In this document: piece after piece, positions 1 through 7,127 of the stretch
Layout: the number at the start of each line of letters is the position of its first letter
How positions within the stretch are numbered: the stretch's first letter is position 1
DNA from: Lachnospiraceae bacterium
Lineage (GTDB): Bacteria; Bacillota; Clostridia; Lachnospirales; Lachnospiraceae
Assembly: GCA_003447895.1 (NCBI GenBank)
Contig: DLYC01000013.1
Location: 1 to 15,002 of the forward strand
DNA: 15,002 nt
Reading direction: 5' to 3'
Notes under the pieces: generated by a model
Database searches by the model: none
What the model was told of the DNA's origin: nothing
Seen by the model: only the letters and a program-made list of their open reading frames with translations
Made by a program: the position numbers and the translations under genes

Positions 1-1
1 A

Positions 2-67
2 GGTCCTACAGCATCGACAGGAAATGACCAGACACCGGGGCAGACGCCAACAGGCAAGATTCGATAA
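2..67 (+). CDS. C-terminal end of an upstream gene (partial, frame uncertain)
   Basis: Reading from base 2, an open frame runs to a TAA at 65-67 and would encode a Thr/Pro/Gly-rich tail ending TPTGKIR. The stop lies 11 nt before the next start, with that gene's ribosome binding site in between, which is a normal operon spacing. The other two frames are also open from the window edge, one to base 27 and one to base 86, so the frame cannot be decided from this fragment. From the nature of the next gene, an MBOAT-family membrane O-acyltransferase would be the usual partner here. That is inference from context only. Confidence 0.3.
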   Translation, partial: GPTASTGNDQTPGQTPTGKIR

Positions 68-78
68 AGGAAAGAAAG

Positions 79-1086
79 ATGACTGACAACAGAATACGGA
101 ATGCAGGCAGGGTGATCCTGTTCTGCATTCTTTTTCTTGTGCTTCTGACGGTGTTTTCGGCGGCCGTGAATCCGACAAAGTGGTTTGACGACAAGAGGAT
201 TCAGGACAGAAACGCAAGAATCACGCAGATGATGGAGCAGAGAGAGGGCTCCATCGATATTTTGAACCTGGGGGACAGTTTGAGCCAATCGGCCTTCACA
301 CCGATGGAGCTCTGGCGGCAGAAGGGATATACGTCTTTCAACGTCGGAATGGACGGGATCCTGATGCCGGAAGCGTATTACGCGCTGAAGGAGGCGTGTG
401 CGGATCAGAACCCCCGGTACCTGCTCATGGAGGCGCTCCCGCTGTTCAGGCTTCCGGTCAATAATGACATGCAGATCCTGATCTCGCAGCCGCTTTATCA
501 CCGGTTTGCCTTTCTCAAATACCACAGTTTGTGGAAAACACTTGTGGAAGGGAGGGGCGTCCGCATTTACCACAAGGGATATCTGATCAACCGAATTAAA
601 AACGATTTTGAGTTCGACCCGGCCTATCTGGATCAGGAGCTGAAGGAGGACAAACTGACGGAGATCCCGGAATTTAATCGCTGCTGGTTTGAGAGGATCC
701 AAAGATACTGTGACGGGCAGGGAATTCAGATCATCCTGTACAGCCTGCCTTCCCCCCACAATTACAATTGGAAAAGAGTCAGGAGTATTGAGGCGCTGGC
801 AGAGGAAACAGGGGTTCCGTATATGGATCTTAGCAGCAGGGCGAAAGAGATCGGGATCCGGAAAACGGGGGATTTCAGCGACAGGGGCGATCACCTGAAC
901 CTGGACGGTGCCGTCAAGGTGACGGACACGTTCGGAGAGTATTTGTCGGAGGCGGGAGAGCTCTCCGACCACAGACCGGATGCGGCGTACAGCGATTGGA
1001 ACGAAGAACTGGGTGAATATGACAAGCTGGTCGAACAGATGGAAGGCATAAGCTTCTATCATGTGCAGCAGGAGCAGAAAAAGTGA
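79..1086 (+). CDS. Membrane-anchored SGNH-hydrolase / DltD-like protein, probable MBOAT partner
   Basis: 335 residues. A single N-terminal membrane segment (about 12-30) is followed by an extracytoplasmic domain. SGNH-type signatures are visible: block I LNLGDSLSQS with the nucleophile Ser at residue 67, a later Gly in FNVGMDG (about 90), and near the C-terminus DRGDHLNLDGA (268-278), which supplies the Asp/His pair at D271-H272 or D268-H272. Proteins of this shape (DltD, PatB and AlgJ/AlgX relatives) work with an MBOAT acyltransferase to add or remove O-acyl groups on cell-wall or exported polymers. The polymer here is unknown. ATG 79 is chosen because AAAGGA at 66-71 sits 7 nt upstream. The next gene begins 35 nt downstream, so the two are probably co-transcribed. 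The fold assignment is fairly secure, while the reaction and substrate are inferred. Confidence 0.72.
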   Translation: MTDNRIRNAGRVILFCILFLVLLTVFSAAVNPTKWFDDKRIQDRNARITQMMEQREGSIDILNLGDSLSQSAFTPMELWRQKGYTSFNVGMDGILMPEAYYALKEACADQNPRYLLMEALPLFRLPVNNDMQILISQPLYHRFAFLKYHSLWKTLVEGRGVRIYHKGYLINRIKNDFEFDPAYLDQELKEDKLTEIPEFNRCWFERIQRYCDGQGIQIILYSLPSPHNYNWKRVRSIEALAEETGVPYMDLSSRAKEIGIRKTGDFSDRGDHLNLDGAVKVTDTFGEYLSEAGELSDHRPDAAYSDWNEELGEYDKLVEQMEGISFYHVQQEQKK

Positions 1087-1121
1087 GCCTTGCAGAAGTT
1101 TTGTGCAGAAAGGAAGAAGCG

Positions 1122-1604
1122 ATGAAAAGCAGTGAACTCAACGGGGAACTTACGCTGTCCTATCCGGACGGATTTCATGTGATGACGGAGGAAGAGCTCA
1201 GAAAGCACAAATTTTTTGAAGGGGCGCCGGGCTTCAGCATCGAAGATCCGGACAGGCACATGATCCTCTCCGTCTCCTGGAGGCAGGCCAATCCCTTTGT
1301 GGCAATGCTCGCGGGAACGGCCGACGTCGCGCGGAACATGGAGGCCAGGATCCGAAAACCCATGACGAAGTTTAGCTATAAGTCCGAAGGATTCCTGAAA
1401 CGGGAGATCGGCGGCAGGGAGGCCGACGGCTTCCGGTATTCCTACGAGGTGCAGGGAATCGGGATGTCCGGGGAGAGCCTCTCTGTCAAGAACGGCAGCT
1501 GCTTCTATTATATCCACAGCTACTACCGCACAGCCCTCAAAGAGGAGAGCCTGGCTGTCCTGGATGAGATTTTCCAAAACGCGGGCTGGAAGGAAGAGGG
1601 CTAA
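1122..1604 (+). CDS. Small protein of unknown function, PsbP/Mog1-like pattern
   Basis: 160 residues from ATG 1122, preceded by AAGGAAG at 1110-1116. A GTG in the same frame at 1083 would add 13 residues and overlap the previous stop, but it lacks a comparable binding site. There is no signal peptide, membrane helix or cysteine cluster, so it is predicted cytoplasmic. It opens with a beta-like LTLSYPDGFHVMTEEE stretch. It ends with alternating strands (GREADGFRYSYEVQG, then SCFYYIHSYYRT) and a final helix LAVLDEIFQNAGW. This order of strands closed by a helix recalls PsbP/Mog1/DUF1795-like proteins, but I do not recognise a specific family. It lies 35 nt after the SGNH gene and is the last gene before the shared terminator, so a link to the same envelope process is possible. 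No function is claimed. Confidence 0.75.
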   Translation: MKSSELNGELTLSYPDGFHVMTEEELRKHKFFEGAPGFSIEDPDRHMILSVSWRQANPFVAMLAGTADVARNMEARIRKPMTKFSYKSEGFLKREIGGREADGFRYSYEVQGIGMSGESLSVKNGSCFYYIHSYYRTALKEESLAVLDEIFQNAGWKEEG

Positions 1605-1612
1605 GTTCGCGC

Positions 1613-1657
1613 AGCCCGCCGTGAGAGTCGGAAATCCGACAGACGAATCCGGCGGCT
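1613..1657 (+). other. Nested inverted repeat just after the stop codon
   Basis: AGCCCGCCG at 1613-1621 pairs with CGGCGGCT at 1650-1657, with one bulged C. Inside it GTCGGA (1627-1632) pairs with TCCGAC (1635-1640) around an AA. No T-run follows, so it is not a typical terminator. It could protect the 3' end of the preceding mRNA. Confidence 0.4.
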
Positions 1658-1726
1658 GAACTCGGCGGACGAAAGACGGAGACCAGCCGTGATTGAAGCC
1701 AAAACATAGCAAGGAAGGCGCAAAAT

Positions 1727-1791
1727 GCCCCCGGCAGGATCCTGAGTAACCACAATGTGTTACCGGGACCTGTCCGGGGGCTCTTTCATTT
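1727..1791 (+). terminator. Long bidirectional terminator between converging operons
   Basis: GCCCCCGG at 1727-1734 pairs with the mirror bases ending at 1781. The stem continues through the CAGGATCC / GGACCTG portion to GTAAC / GTTAC, giving an arm of more than 20 bases with a few mismatches. On the plus strand it is followed by TCTTTCATTT (1782-1791), ending the transcript of the 1122-1604 gene. On the minus strand the hairpin is followed by CATTTTGCG, ending the permease operon about 100 nt after its stop codon. The stretch 1792-1882 between this and the permease stop shows no gene. Confidence 0.8.
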
Positions 1792-1882
1792 GTGTCAAGG
1801 ACCGGAGGCCTGTGTCTTTTGGGGAAAACCCGGGTGACAGAGGGCGCCCTGCCTCAGGACGGCGATGCCGATCCGGCAGTCC

Positions 1883-2824
1883 TTACCTTCTGCTCTTGTC
1901 GTAAGGAATTCCTTCCGCCTTCGGCGCCCTGGAGTTCTTGGATGTGAAGGCCAGGACGATCAGGGAGATCACATAGGGCATCATGTTGTAGATGGAGCCC
2001 GGGATCTTGAGCGCGGCAAGGAAGGGGAAACCGCTGTAGACGTTGGACAGCGCGCGGAAGAATCCGAAAAGGAGCGCTGCAAGCGCAATGTTGAGAGGTT
2101 TCCACTGGCCGAAGATCATAACGGCGAGAGCCAGGAAACCAAAGCCGGCAACACCGGTCTCAAACTTCCACTCGGAGACGCCGGCCGTGATGTAGACGAT
2201 GCCGCCAAGTCCGCCCAGAAGGCCGGAGATGAGGACGCCCGCCCAGCGCATTTTTCTGACGCTGATACCGACAGAGTCCGCTGCCTGAGGGTGCTCGCCG
2301 CATGCCATGAGGCGAAGGCCGAAGCGCGTCCTGTAGAGGACGAAGTTGGAGACGAACAGTAAGAGGATCGCCACCAGCATGAACCAGTTGAACTGGAAGC
2401 CGCCGACGTTGACGATGAGGGCCTTCTTGGCCTGCACATACTGGACCGTGGAGGAGACGTTATCGGGGTTCTCCGCGATGTTGATGGACTTTACGATTAC
2501 TGTTGCAAGTGCGGCGGCCAGCATGTTCATAGCGGTTCCGACCAGTGTCTGGTCCGCACTGAAGTTGATACCCGCAACGCCAAGGAGCGTGGAGTAGAGA
2601 AGGCCGACCAGCATCGAAACCAGGATGACCGACAGGACAATGACGACGGCAGGAGTACCGCCGGGAAGGTACTTCATGACCAGCGCGCCGCCGAGGGAGC
2701 CCATGACCATGATCCCCTCCAGTCCGAGGTTGATCACGCCGGAGTGCTCGGAGAAACAGCCGCCGAGCGCGACCAGCATCAGGACAGACGCAAATATCAG
2801 TGTGTACTGAATGAGCAGGATCAT
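1883..2824 (-). CDS. BMP-type ABC transporter permease, second subunit (NupQ/YufQ-like)
   Basis: 313 residues, almost wholly hydrophobic, with about eight to ten membrane segments of the inner-membrane translocator type (BPD_transp_2 family). The conserved segment HSGVINLGLEGIMVMGS (27-43) is the hallmark of the smaller permease in transporters that use a BMP/PnrA lipoprotein. It pairs with the 396-residue permease encoded upstream to form the channel for an imported nucleoside. The ATG at 2824 overlaps the previous gene's stop by four bases (ATGA), indicating translational coupling. It is the last gene of the operon. The short C-terminus (SKNSRAPKAEGIPYDKSRR) is basic and cytoplasmic. The family assignment is secure. 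The specific nucleoside is unknown. Confidence 0.92.
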   Translation of the reverse strand: MILLIQYTLIFASVLMLVALGGCFSEHSGVINLGLEGIMVMGSLGGALVMKYLPGGTPAVVIVLSVILVSMLVGLLYSTLLGVAGINFSADQTLVGTAMNMLAAALATVIVKSINIAENPDNVSSTVQYVQAKKALIVNVGGFQFNWFMLVAILLLFVSNFVLYRTRFGLRLMACGEHPQAADSVGISVRKMRWAGVLISGLLGGLGGIVYITAGVSEWKFETGVAGFGFLALAVMIFGQWKPLNIALAALLFGFFRALSNVYSGFPFLAALKIPGSIYNMMPYVISLIVLAFTSKNSRAPKAEGIPYDKSRR

Positions 2825-4011
2825 TTCTCTTCGCCTCCTTTCGCAGATTTCTGAGGATCTTCTTTGCCGCTTCCGGCGGCAGATGCTGTCGTGAGCGGAA
2901 CATCGTTGCTGTTGGAATCACCTGCATTTTTGGGAAGATGCATTGTGATGAAGTAGCGGAAGAAAGCGACGAAACCGCAGAGGTAGATGATGATCGCGGA
3001 GATCAGATCGGAGATCTGCGCCGGGAACACCGCTTTGTCCAGATAGGAACCGCCGCTCGTAATGTGCTGTATGAAATACGAGGAGAAGATGGTTCCGATC
3101 GGGTGAAGGCCTCCGAGGAAGGTGGCCGCGATGCCGTTGAATCCCATGCCGGGCACGGAGGACTGGGTGACGCTCCACTGCTCATAGCCTGTCAGGAACA
3201 GGAAGGCTGCACCGAGACCGGCGAGGGCGCCGCCGATGGCCAGCGTCAGGATCGTGTTGGTCTTTTCCTTCATGCCGCTGTATTTGGCCGCCTCTTTGTT
3301 GAGACCGGTCGCGCGAAGTTCGTAGCCGAAGACGGTCTTATTGAGGATGACCCAGATCAGGACGGCGATCAGGACGGAGAGCGGGATCGCGATCGTGACA
3401 TACTTGTTGTTTCCGAACAGCGCTCCCAGCCCCAGAGTGGGAAGGAGAGCGGACGGATTGAGGGAAGAGACGGACTGCGTATAAGGGCTCGCCGTCTCTT
3501 TGACTACGGAGAGCGACATATTCACGGTATAGAGGCTGATCCAGTTGAGCATGATGCCGGAGATGACCTCGTTGACGTTTCTGTACGCCTTGAGGACACC
3601 GACGGCCGCGCCCATGATCGCGCCGGCGACCATGGCGAGGATCAGGCATACCGGCCAGGGCATCTTCCACACAAGGGCGGCGTAAAGGCTGAGCCCAGCG
3701 CCTGCCACATACTGACCGGCCGCGCCGATATTGAACAGACCTGCCGAGTAGCAGAACTGAACGGAGAGGGCGCACATCAGAAGCGGCGCTGTTTTGACCA
3801 GGGTGTTGCCGAGATATTTCATGGCAGCCTTCCCGCTTCCGTAGGTCAGATAGTTTTTCAAAATAGTGACGATCGCTTCGGTCGCCTTGGCCGGGTTGAT
3901 GATCAGAAGAACGATGTAGCCGATCAAAAGGCCTGCGACAATACAAACGAGAGAGGCCAAAAGCGTCTGGAATCCGCTTTGGGCCAGGAGTGATTTTTTA
4001 TTCTTCTTCAT
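2821..4011 (-). CDS. BMP-type ABC transporter permease, first subunit (NupP/YufP-like)
   Basis: 396 residues. A basic N-terminus (MKKNKK) precedes the first membrane helix at about 17-38, followed by many further helices. The family motifs FNIGAAGQYVAG (93-104) and NEVISGIMLNWI (147-158) are present. The second is the likely coupling region that contacts the ATPase. It forms a heterodimeric channel with the 313-residue permease. The C-terminal 35 or so residues form a hydrophilic Ser/Asn/Lys-rich tail (NAGDSNSNDVPLTT onward) that is probably variable. Its ATG at 4011 overlaps the ATPase stop by four bases, and a GGAG lies about 11 nt upstream inside the ATPase gene. It acts in the cytoplasmic membrane as part of a nucleoside-type importer, judging from the family. 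Confidence 0.92.
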   Translation of the reverse strand: MKKNKKSLLAQSGFQTLLASLVCIVAGLLIGYIVLLIINPAKATEAIVTILKNYLTYGSGKAAMKYLGNTLVKTAPLLMCALSVQFCYSAGLFNIGAAGQYVAGAGLSLYAALVWKMPWPVCLILAMVAGAIMGAAVGVLKAYRNVNEVISGIMLNWISLYTVNMSLSVVKETASPYTQSVSSLNPSALLPTLGLGALFGNNKYVTIAIPLSVLIAVLIWVILNKTVFGYELRATGLNKEAAKYSGMKEKTNTILTLAIGGALAGLGAAFLFLTGYEQWSVTQSSVPGMGFNGIAATFLGGLHPIGTIFSSYFIQHITSGGSYLDKAVFPAQISDLISAIIIYLCGFVAFFRYFITMHLPKNAGDSNSNDVPLTTASAAGSGKEDPQKSAKGGEEK

Positions 4012-5543
4012 GCCGTATGTGTCTCCTTCCGCGCGCCTGCCATATACAGACCGAGCTCTTCTCTGCTGGTCTTTTTGGGATCGAATTCACCGACGATCTC
4101 GCCTTCGAACATCACAAGGATGCGGTCCGGGACGCCGAGAACTTCCTCCAGCTCGAGGGAGACCAGAAGGACTGCCTTTCCGGCGTCTCTCTGGGCGATC
4201 AGCTGTCTGTGTATGTATTCAATAGCACCAACGTCGAGTCCGCGGGTCGGCTGTACGGCGATCAGGAGCTCGGGGTTCTTCTCCAGCTCGCGGGCGATGA
4301 TGGCCTTCTGCTGGTTTCCGCCGGACATGGAGCGAACGATCGTGACCGGGCCCTCGCCGCTTCTTACGTCGAACCGGTCGATCAGCTTCTCCGAGAAGGA
4401 GCGGATCTGGGGTCTCTTGAGAAAGCCTGTGCGCTCAGAGAAGTCGGGCGAGAAGTATCTCTGGAGGATCATGTTGTACTCCAGGGAGTAGTCCAGGACA
4501 AGACCATGTTTGTGGCGGTCCTCCGGGATGTGGCTGATTCCGCTGACAGAGCGCTCGCGGATCGAGGCCTTGGTGATGTCTTTCCCTTTTAAAGTGATCG
4601 TTCCGGAGGAGAGAGGCTCGAGGCCGGAGAGTCCGTATACGAGCTCCGACTGCCCGTTTCCGTCGATTCCGGCTATGCAGACGATCTCGCCTGCGCGGAC
4701 GGTGAAGCTGACGTCGTTGACAGCGGGCTTTGTGCCCCGCTTGGAAGCGACGGACATATGCTCTACGCGAAGGATCTCTTCACCGGGATGGGCAGGCGTC
4801 TTGTCGACCTTGAGGCTGACGTCGCGGCCGACCATCATGCGGCTCAGTTCCTCCTGAGAGGTGTTCCTGATGTCGACTGTTCCGATATACTTGCCGCGGC
4901 GAAGAACGCTGCAGCGGTCCGCGACGGCCATGATCTCAGCCAGCTTGTGGGAGATGAACAGGATGGATTTGCCCTCTTTGGAGAGATTCTTCATGATCAC
5001 CATGAGTTCGTCGATCTCTGCGGGCGTGAGCACCGCGGTGGGCTCGTCGAAAATGAGGATCTCATTGTCTCTGTAGAGCATCTTGAGGATCTCTGTACGC
5101 TGCTGCATACCGACCGTAATATCCTCTATTTTGGCATCGAGGTCGACCTTCAGTCCGTATTTGTCGGACAGCGCCTGTACCTTCCTGCGGGCCTCTTCTT
5201 TCTGCAGGACGCCGTATTTGGTCGTCTCGGCACCCAGGATGATGTTGTCGAGAACGGTGAAGCACTGCACGAGCATAAAGTGCTGGTGCACCATTCCGAT
5301 GCCCAGATCATTGGCATCGTTGGGATTGTTGATCTTTACCTCTTTCCCGTCCTTCTTGATGACGCCCTCCTCGGGCTGGTACATGCCGAACAGCACGGAC
5401 ATCAGAGTAGACTTCCCCGCGCCGTTTTCCCCGAGCAGCGCGTGGATCTCGCCCTTCCTCAATTGCAGAGTGATGTTGTCATTTGCAATGATTCCGGGGA
5501 AACGCTTTGTGATGTTCAGCATTTCAATTGCGTATTCGGACAA
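4008..5543 (-). CDS. Two-domain ABC ATPase of nucleoside importer (NupO/YufO-like)
   Basis: 511 residues from TTG 5543, chosen because a strong AGGAAGGGGGG (about 5551-5561) precedes it at good spacing. A GTG at 5576 would add 11 residues and place that binding site inside the gene. Domain 1 has Walker A GENGAGKST (38-46), Q-loop VHQHF (85-89), signature VGMQQR (144-149), Walker B ILIFDEPTA (162-170) and the H-loop His at about 199. Domain 2 has a degenerate Walker A, GIDGNGQSE (292-300), with no Lys in the P-loop, a good signature SMSGGNQQK (405-413) and a modified Walker B around IAVQPTRGLDVG. This asymmetry is typical of sugar/nucleoside importers of the RbsA/YufO kind. Probably only the site containing the first Walker A is fully active. 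It energises the two permeases encoded next, with an ATGA overlap to the first. Confidence 0.92.
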   Translation of the reverse strand: MSEYAIEMLNITKRFPGIIANDNITLQLRKGEIHALLGENGAGKSTLMSVLFGMYQPEEGVIKKDGKEVKINNPNDANDLGIGMVHQHFMLVQCFTVLDNIILGAETTKYGVLQKEEARRKVQALSDKYGLKVDLDAKIEDITVGMQQRTEILKMLYRDNEILIFDEPTAVLTPAEIDELMVIMKNLSKEGKSILFISHKLAEIMAVADRCSVLRRGKYIGTVDIRNTSQEELSRMMVGRDVSLKVDKTPAHPGEEILRVEHMSVASKRGTKPAVNDVSFTVRAGEIVCIAGIDGNGQSELVYGLSGLEPLSSGTITLKGKDITKASIRERSVSGISHIPEDRHKHGLVLDYSLEYNMILQRYFSPDFSERTGFLKRPQIRSFSEKLIDRFDVRSGEGPVTIVRSMSGGNQQKAIIARELEKNPELLIAVQPTRGLDVGAIEYIHRQLIAQRDAGKAVLLVSLELEEVLGVPDRILVMFEGEIVGEFDPKKTSREELGLYMAGARKETHTA

Positions 5544-5550
5544 AATGGAT

Positions 5551-5561
5551 TCCCCCCTTCC
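5551..5561 (-). promoter_or_regulatory. Strong ribosome binding site deciding a TTG start
   Basis: On the minus strand AGGAAGGGGGG lies about 7-8 nt before TTG 5543. It argues that translation of the ATPase begins at this TTG. The GTG at 5576 that opens the longest frame has no comparable upstream site. Confidence 0.6.
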
Positions 5562-5622
5562 TTTCAGGGTGCGCACACCCTAAGATTTGTCTGATCACTC
5601 ACATGGAAATTATTCAGAACTT

Positions 5623-5654
5623 CACGTCCCAAAGGCTTCGCGCTCGGGACTGTG
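5623..5654 (-). other. Inverted repeat in the leader of the ATPase gene
   Basis: CACGTCCC at 5623-5630 pairs with GGGACTGTG at 5646-5654, with one bulge, around a 15-nt loop. It lies between the lipoprotein terminator and the ATPase start. It may stabilise the downstream mRNA after processing or partial read-through. Confidence 0.3.
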
Positions 5655-5688
5655 AGGGCGCAGAATAATCACTTATATTTTATCAATT

Positions 5689-5726
5689 AATAAAAAGAAA
5701 GGGAACAGCATAATTGCTGTTCCCTT
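5689..5726 (-). terminator. Intrinsic terminator after the lipoprotein gene, probably leaky
   Basis: A perfect 11-bp stem, AAGGGAACAGC (5699-5709) with GCTGTTCCCTT (5716-5726), has a 6-nt loop. Read on the minus strand it is followed by TTTCTTTTTATT. It lies about 40 nt after the lipoprotein stop and before the ATPase gene. I saw no clear promoter between it and the ATPase. Partial read-through would give much lipoprotein and less of the membrane components, a common arrangement for ABC importers. Confidence 0.82.
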
Positions 5727-5763
5727 AAAGGATTCTCTGTCTGAACCTGTGCTTCCTGAGGGA

Positions 5764-6936
5764 TTACTTGATGTTGCCCTGGAAGTTGATGGTTACGGTG
5801 TCAGCTGCGGGCTGCTCAGCGGATGCATCGACAGTGACTGTGACGGAGCCGTCAGCCAGGCCCTTGACCAGTGCCTTGTAGTCATCCTGTGTGAAGCCGT
5901 CGTTCCAAACGGTGGTATCCATGGGGATCTGTACATAGTTGAGTGTCGGATCGTCGCCGGAAACGATACCCAGAGACTGGATCTGGCCCTTGTAGGAATC
6001 CCATTCGCCGTTCATGATCGCGGTGAGAAGTGTGTTGACGGTTGCGCCAAGACCCTTCATAGCGCTGGTGATGGTCATGCCTTCTCCGTACTGTCCGTCA
6101 ACGAGAGCCTTCTGGTCGACGTCGACGCCGATGAACTTGCCGTTCTCTTTGGCTGCCGCCTCAGCTGCGGAAGTGTAGATGCCGCCGCCGCATGCGAAGA
6201 CGACCTCTGTGCCGCCCTTGTACCATGTATCCATCGCTGCTGTGATATCAGCATCGCCGAAGAACTGGTTTCCGTATGCGTAGTTGATCGCTACATCAGT
6301 GAGCCCCATTTCCTTCGCTGCGTCGTTGGCGCCTGCCACGAAGCCGTAGCCGTAACGGATAACTGCGGGAACTGCCATGCCGCCGAGGAAGCCGAGCTTC
6401 TTGTAGCCCATCTTCACTGCTGCGTAACCGGCCATGTAACCGGAGATCTGCTCTTCGTAAACAGCGCTGTAAACGTTGTCCTGGGAGTAGGTCTCTGTGC
6501 CTGCCGCTGTGCAGAGGTCATATTCGGAGACGTCCAGAGCTACGAACTTGGTGTCTGTGTAGGTCTCAGCGGACTCTACGATCGCCTCAGCGAATGCGTA
6601 GCCGGGAAGGACCAGAACGTTGTAGCCGTCTGCTACAGCCTTGTCGATCATGGCGACACGGTCTGCCGTGGAGTCGCCTTCGGGCTTGTAGTATGTGAAA
6701 TCAATGTTGTTGGCCTCTGCGAATGCCTTGCAGGCCTCATAGGTGGTCTGGTTGAAGGACTGGTCGGTGATATCGCCGTAGTCGGTTACCATCGCGACCT
6801 TCATGTCGCTTGCTGCCGCGTCACCGGAACCTGACTCTGCGCTGCCGGTGCTGCCCGCGCTGCTTCCGCCGCCGCAGGCAAGGAGCGAAACTGCCGTCAC
6901 TGCTGCTACGAGAACAGCTAACAATCTCTTTTTCAT
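5764..6936 (-). CDS. BMP/PnrA-family substrate-binding lipoprotein
   Basis: 390 residues. A signal peptide with basic MKKR and a hydrophobic core ends in the lipobox LLAC, so Cys21 should be lipidated and the protein tethered outside the membrane. A Gly/Ser/Ala linker (22-43) leads into a BMP-family domain with MVTDYGDITDQSFNQTTYE (49-67), typical of the DxSFNQ block. Later come ACGGGIYTSAAEAA and IGVDVDQKAL, the usual second-lobe blocks. Characterised family members such as Treponema PnrA bind purine nucleosides, and other homologues also carry nucleosides. The exact ligand here is inferred. The start is firm, with AAGGAGG at 6946-6952 nine nt upstream. It is the first gene of the importer operon, driven by the promoter at 6991-7019 and separated from the rest by a hairpin terminator. 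Confidence 0.93.
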   Translation of the reverse strand: MKKRLLAVLVAAVTAVSLLACGGGSSAGSTGSAESGSGDAAASDMKVAMVTDYGDITDQSFNQTTYEACKAFAEANNIDFTYYKPEGDSTADRVAMIDKAVADGYNVLVLPGYAFAEAIVESAETYTDTKFVALDVSEYDLCTAAGTETYSQDNVYSAVYEEQISGYMAGYAAVKMGYKKLGFLGGMAVPAVIRYGYGFVAGANDAAKEMGLTDVAINYAYGNQFFGDADITAAMDTWYKGGTEVVFACGGGIYTSAAEAAAKENGKFIGVDVDQKALVDGQYGEGMTITSAMKGLGATVNTLLTAIMNGEWDSYKGQIQSLGIVSGDDPTLNYVQIPMDTTVWNDGFTQDDYKALVKGLADGSVTVTVDASAEQPAADTVTINFQGNIK

Positions 6937-6952
6937 AAAACGTATCCTCCTT

Positions 6953-6966
6953 TATCCATATGGATA
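6953..6966. promoter_or_regulatory. Perfect 14-bp palindrome beside the lipoprotein RBS
   Basis: TATCCATATGGATA is fully self-complementary. It lies in the predicted 5' untranslated region of the lipoprotein gene and abuts the AAGGAGG at 6946-6952. It is suitable as an operator for a dimeric repressor. In RNA it has almost no loop, so a DNA role is more likely. The regulator is unknown. Confidence 0.45.
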
Positions 6967-6990
6967 TGAACTTGTAAAAGTATCGATATT

Positions 6991-7019
6991 ATTATAGATG
7001 GATTGAGCACAAATGTCGA
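6991..7019 (-). promoter_or_regulatory. Promoter of the nucleoside importer operon
   Basis: On the minus strand TCGACA (7014-7019) is followed after exactly 17 nt by TATAAT (6991-6996). This is one mismatch from the ideal housekeeping sigma factor promoter. It predicts a transcript start near 6984 and a leader of about 48 nt before the lipoprotein ATG. Confidence 0.75.
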
Positions 7020-7042
7020 TAGGAAGGGAAAAAGGGCAGGCT

Positions 7043-7054
7043 GTAAAATTTTAC
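7043..7054. promoter_or_regulatory. 12-bp palindrome, candidate operator
   Basis: GTAAAATTTTAC is a perfect palindrome about 25 bp upstream of the importer -35 box. Its first ten-base context TGTAAAATTT (7042-7051) recurs identically at 7131-7140 near the hydrogenase transcript start. The regulator is unknown. Confidence 0.4.
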
Positions 7055-7084
7055 TGAAATAAGGATTCGATTTTTTTCAACTAA

Positions 7085-7112
7085 TTGGAATGTTTTTTGC
7101 AGGATATATAAC
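7085..7112 (+). promoter_or_regulatory. Candidate promoter of the hydrogenase operon
   Basis: TTGGAA (7085-7090) and TATAAC (7107-7112) are separated by 16 nt, with AT-rich DNA upstream. The transcript start would be near 7119 and leave an untranslated leader of about 150 nt containing an operator-like site, an inverted repeat and tandem repeats. TATATA at 7105-7110 is an overlapping alternative -10. Confidence 0.5.
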
Positions 7113-7127
7113 ACTAACCAGGCAAAA

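Noticed and set aside
1059..1712. Open frame of 217 codons on the minus strand opposite the 160-residue protein
   Set aside because: It spans the downstream intergenic hairpin and has no ribosome binding site. The plus-strand gene has a good start and operon spacing.
2938..3993. Open frame of 351 codons on the plus strand opposite the first permease
   Set aside because: Asp/Glu/Arg-rich complement of a membrane protein gene, and the permease on the minus strand has family motifs and ATGA coupling on both sides.
5749..6834. Open frame of 361 codons on the plus strand opposite the lipoprotein gene
   Set aside because: Its Cys- and Val-rich translation has no family features, while the minus-strand lipoprotein has promoter, ribosome binding site, lipobox and BMP motifs.
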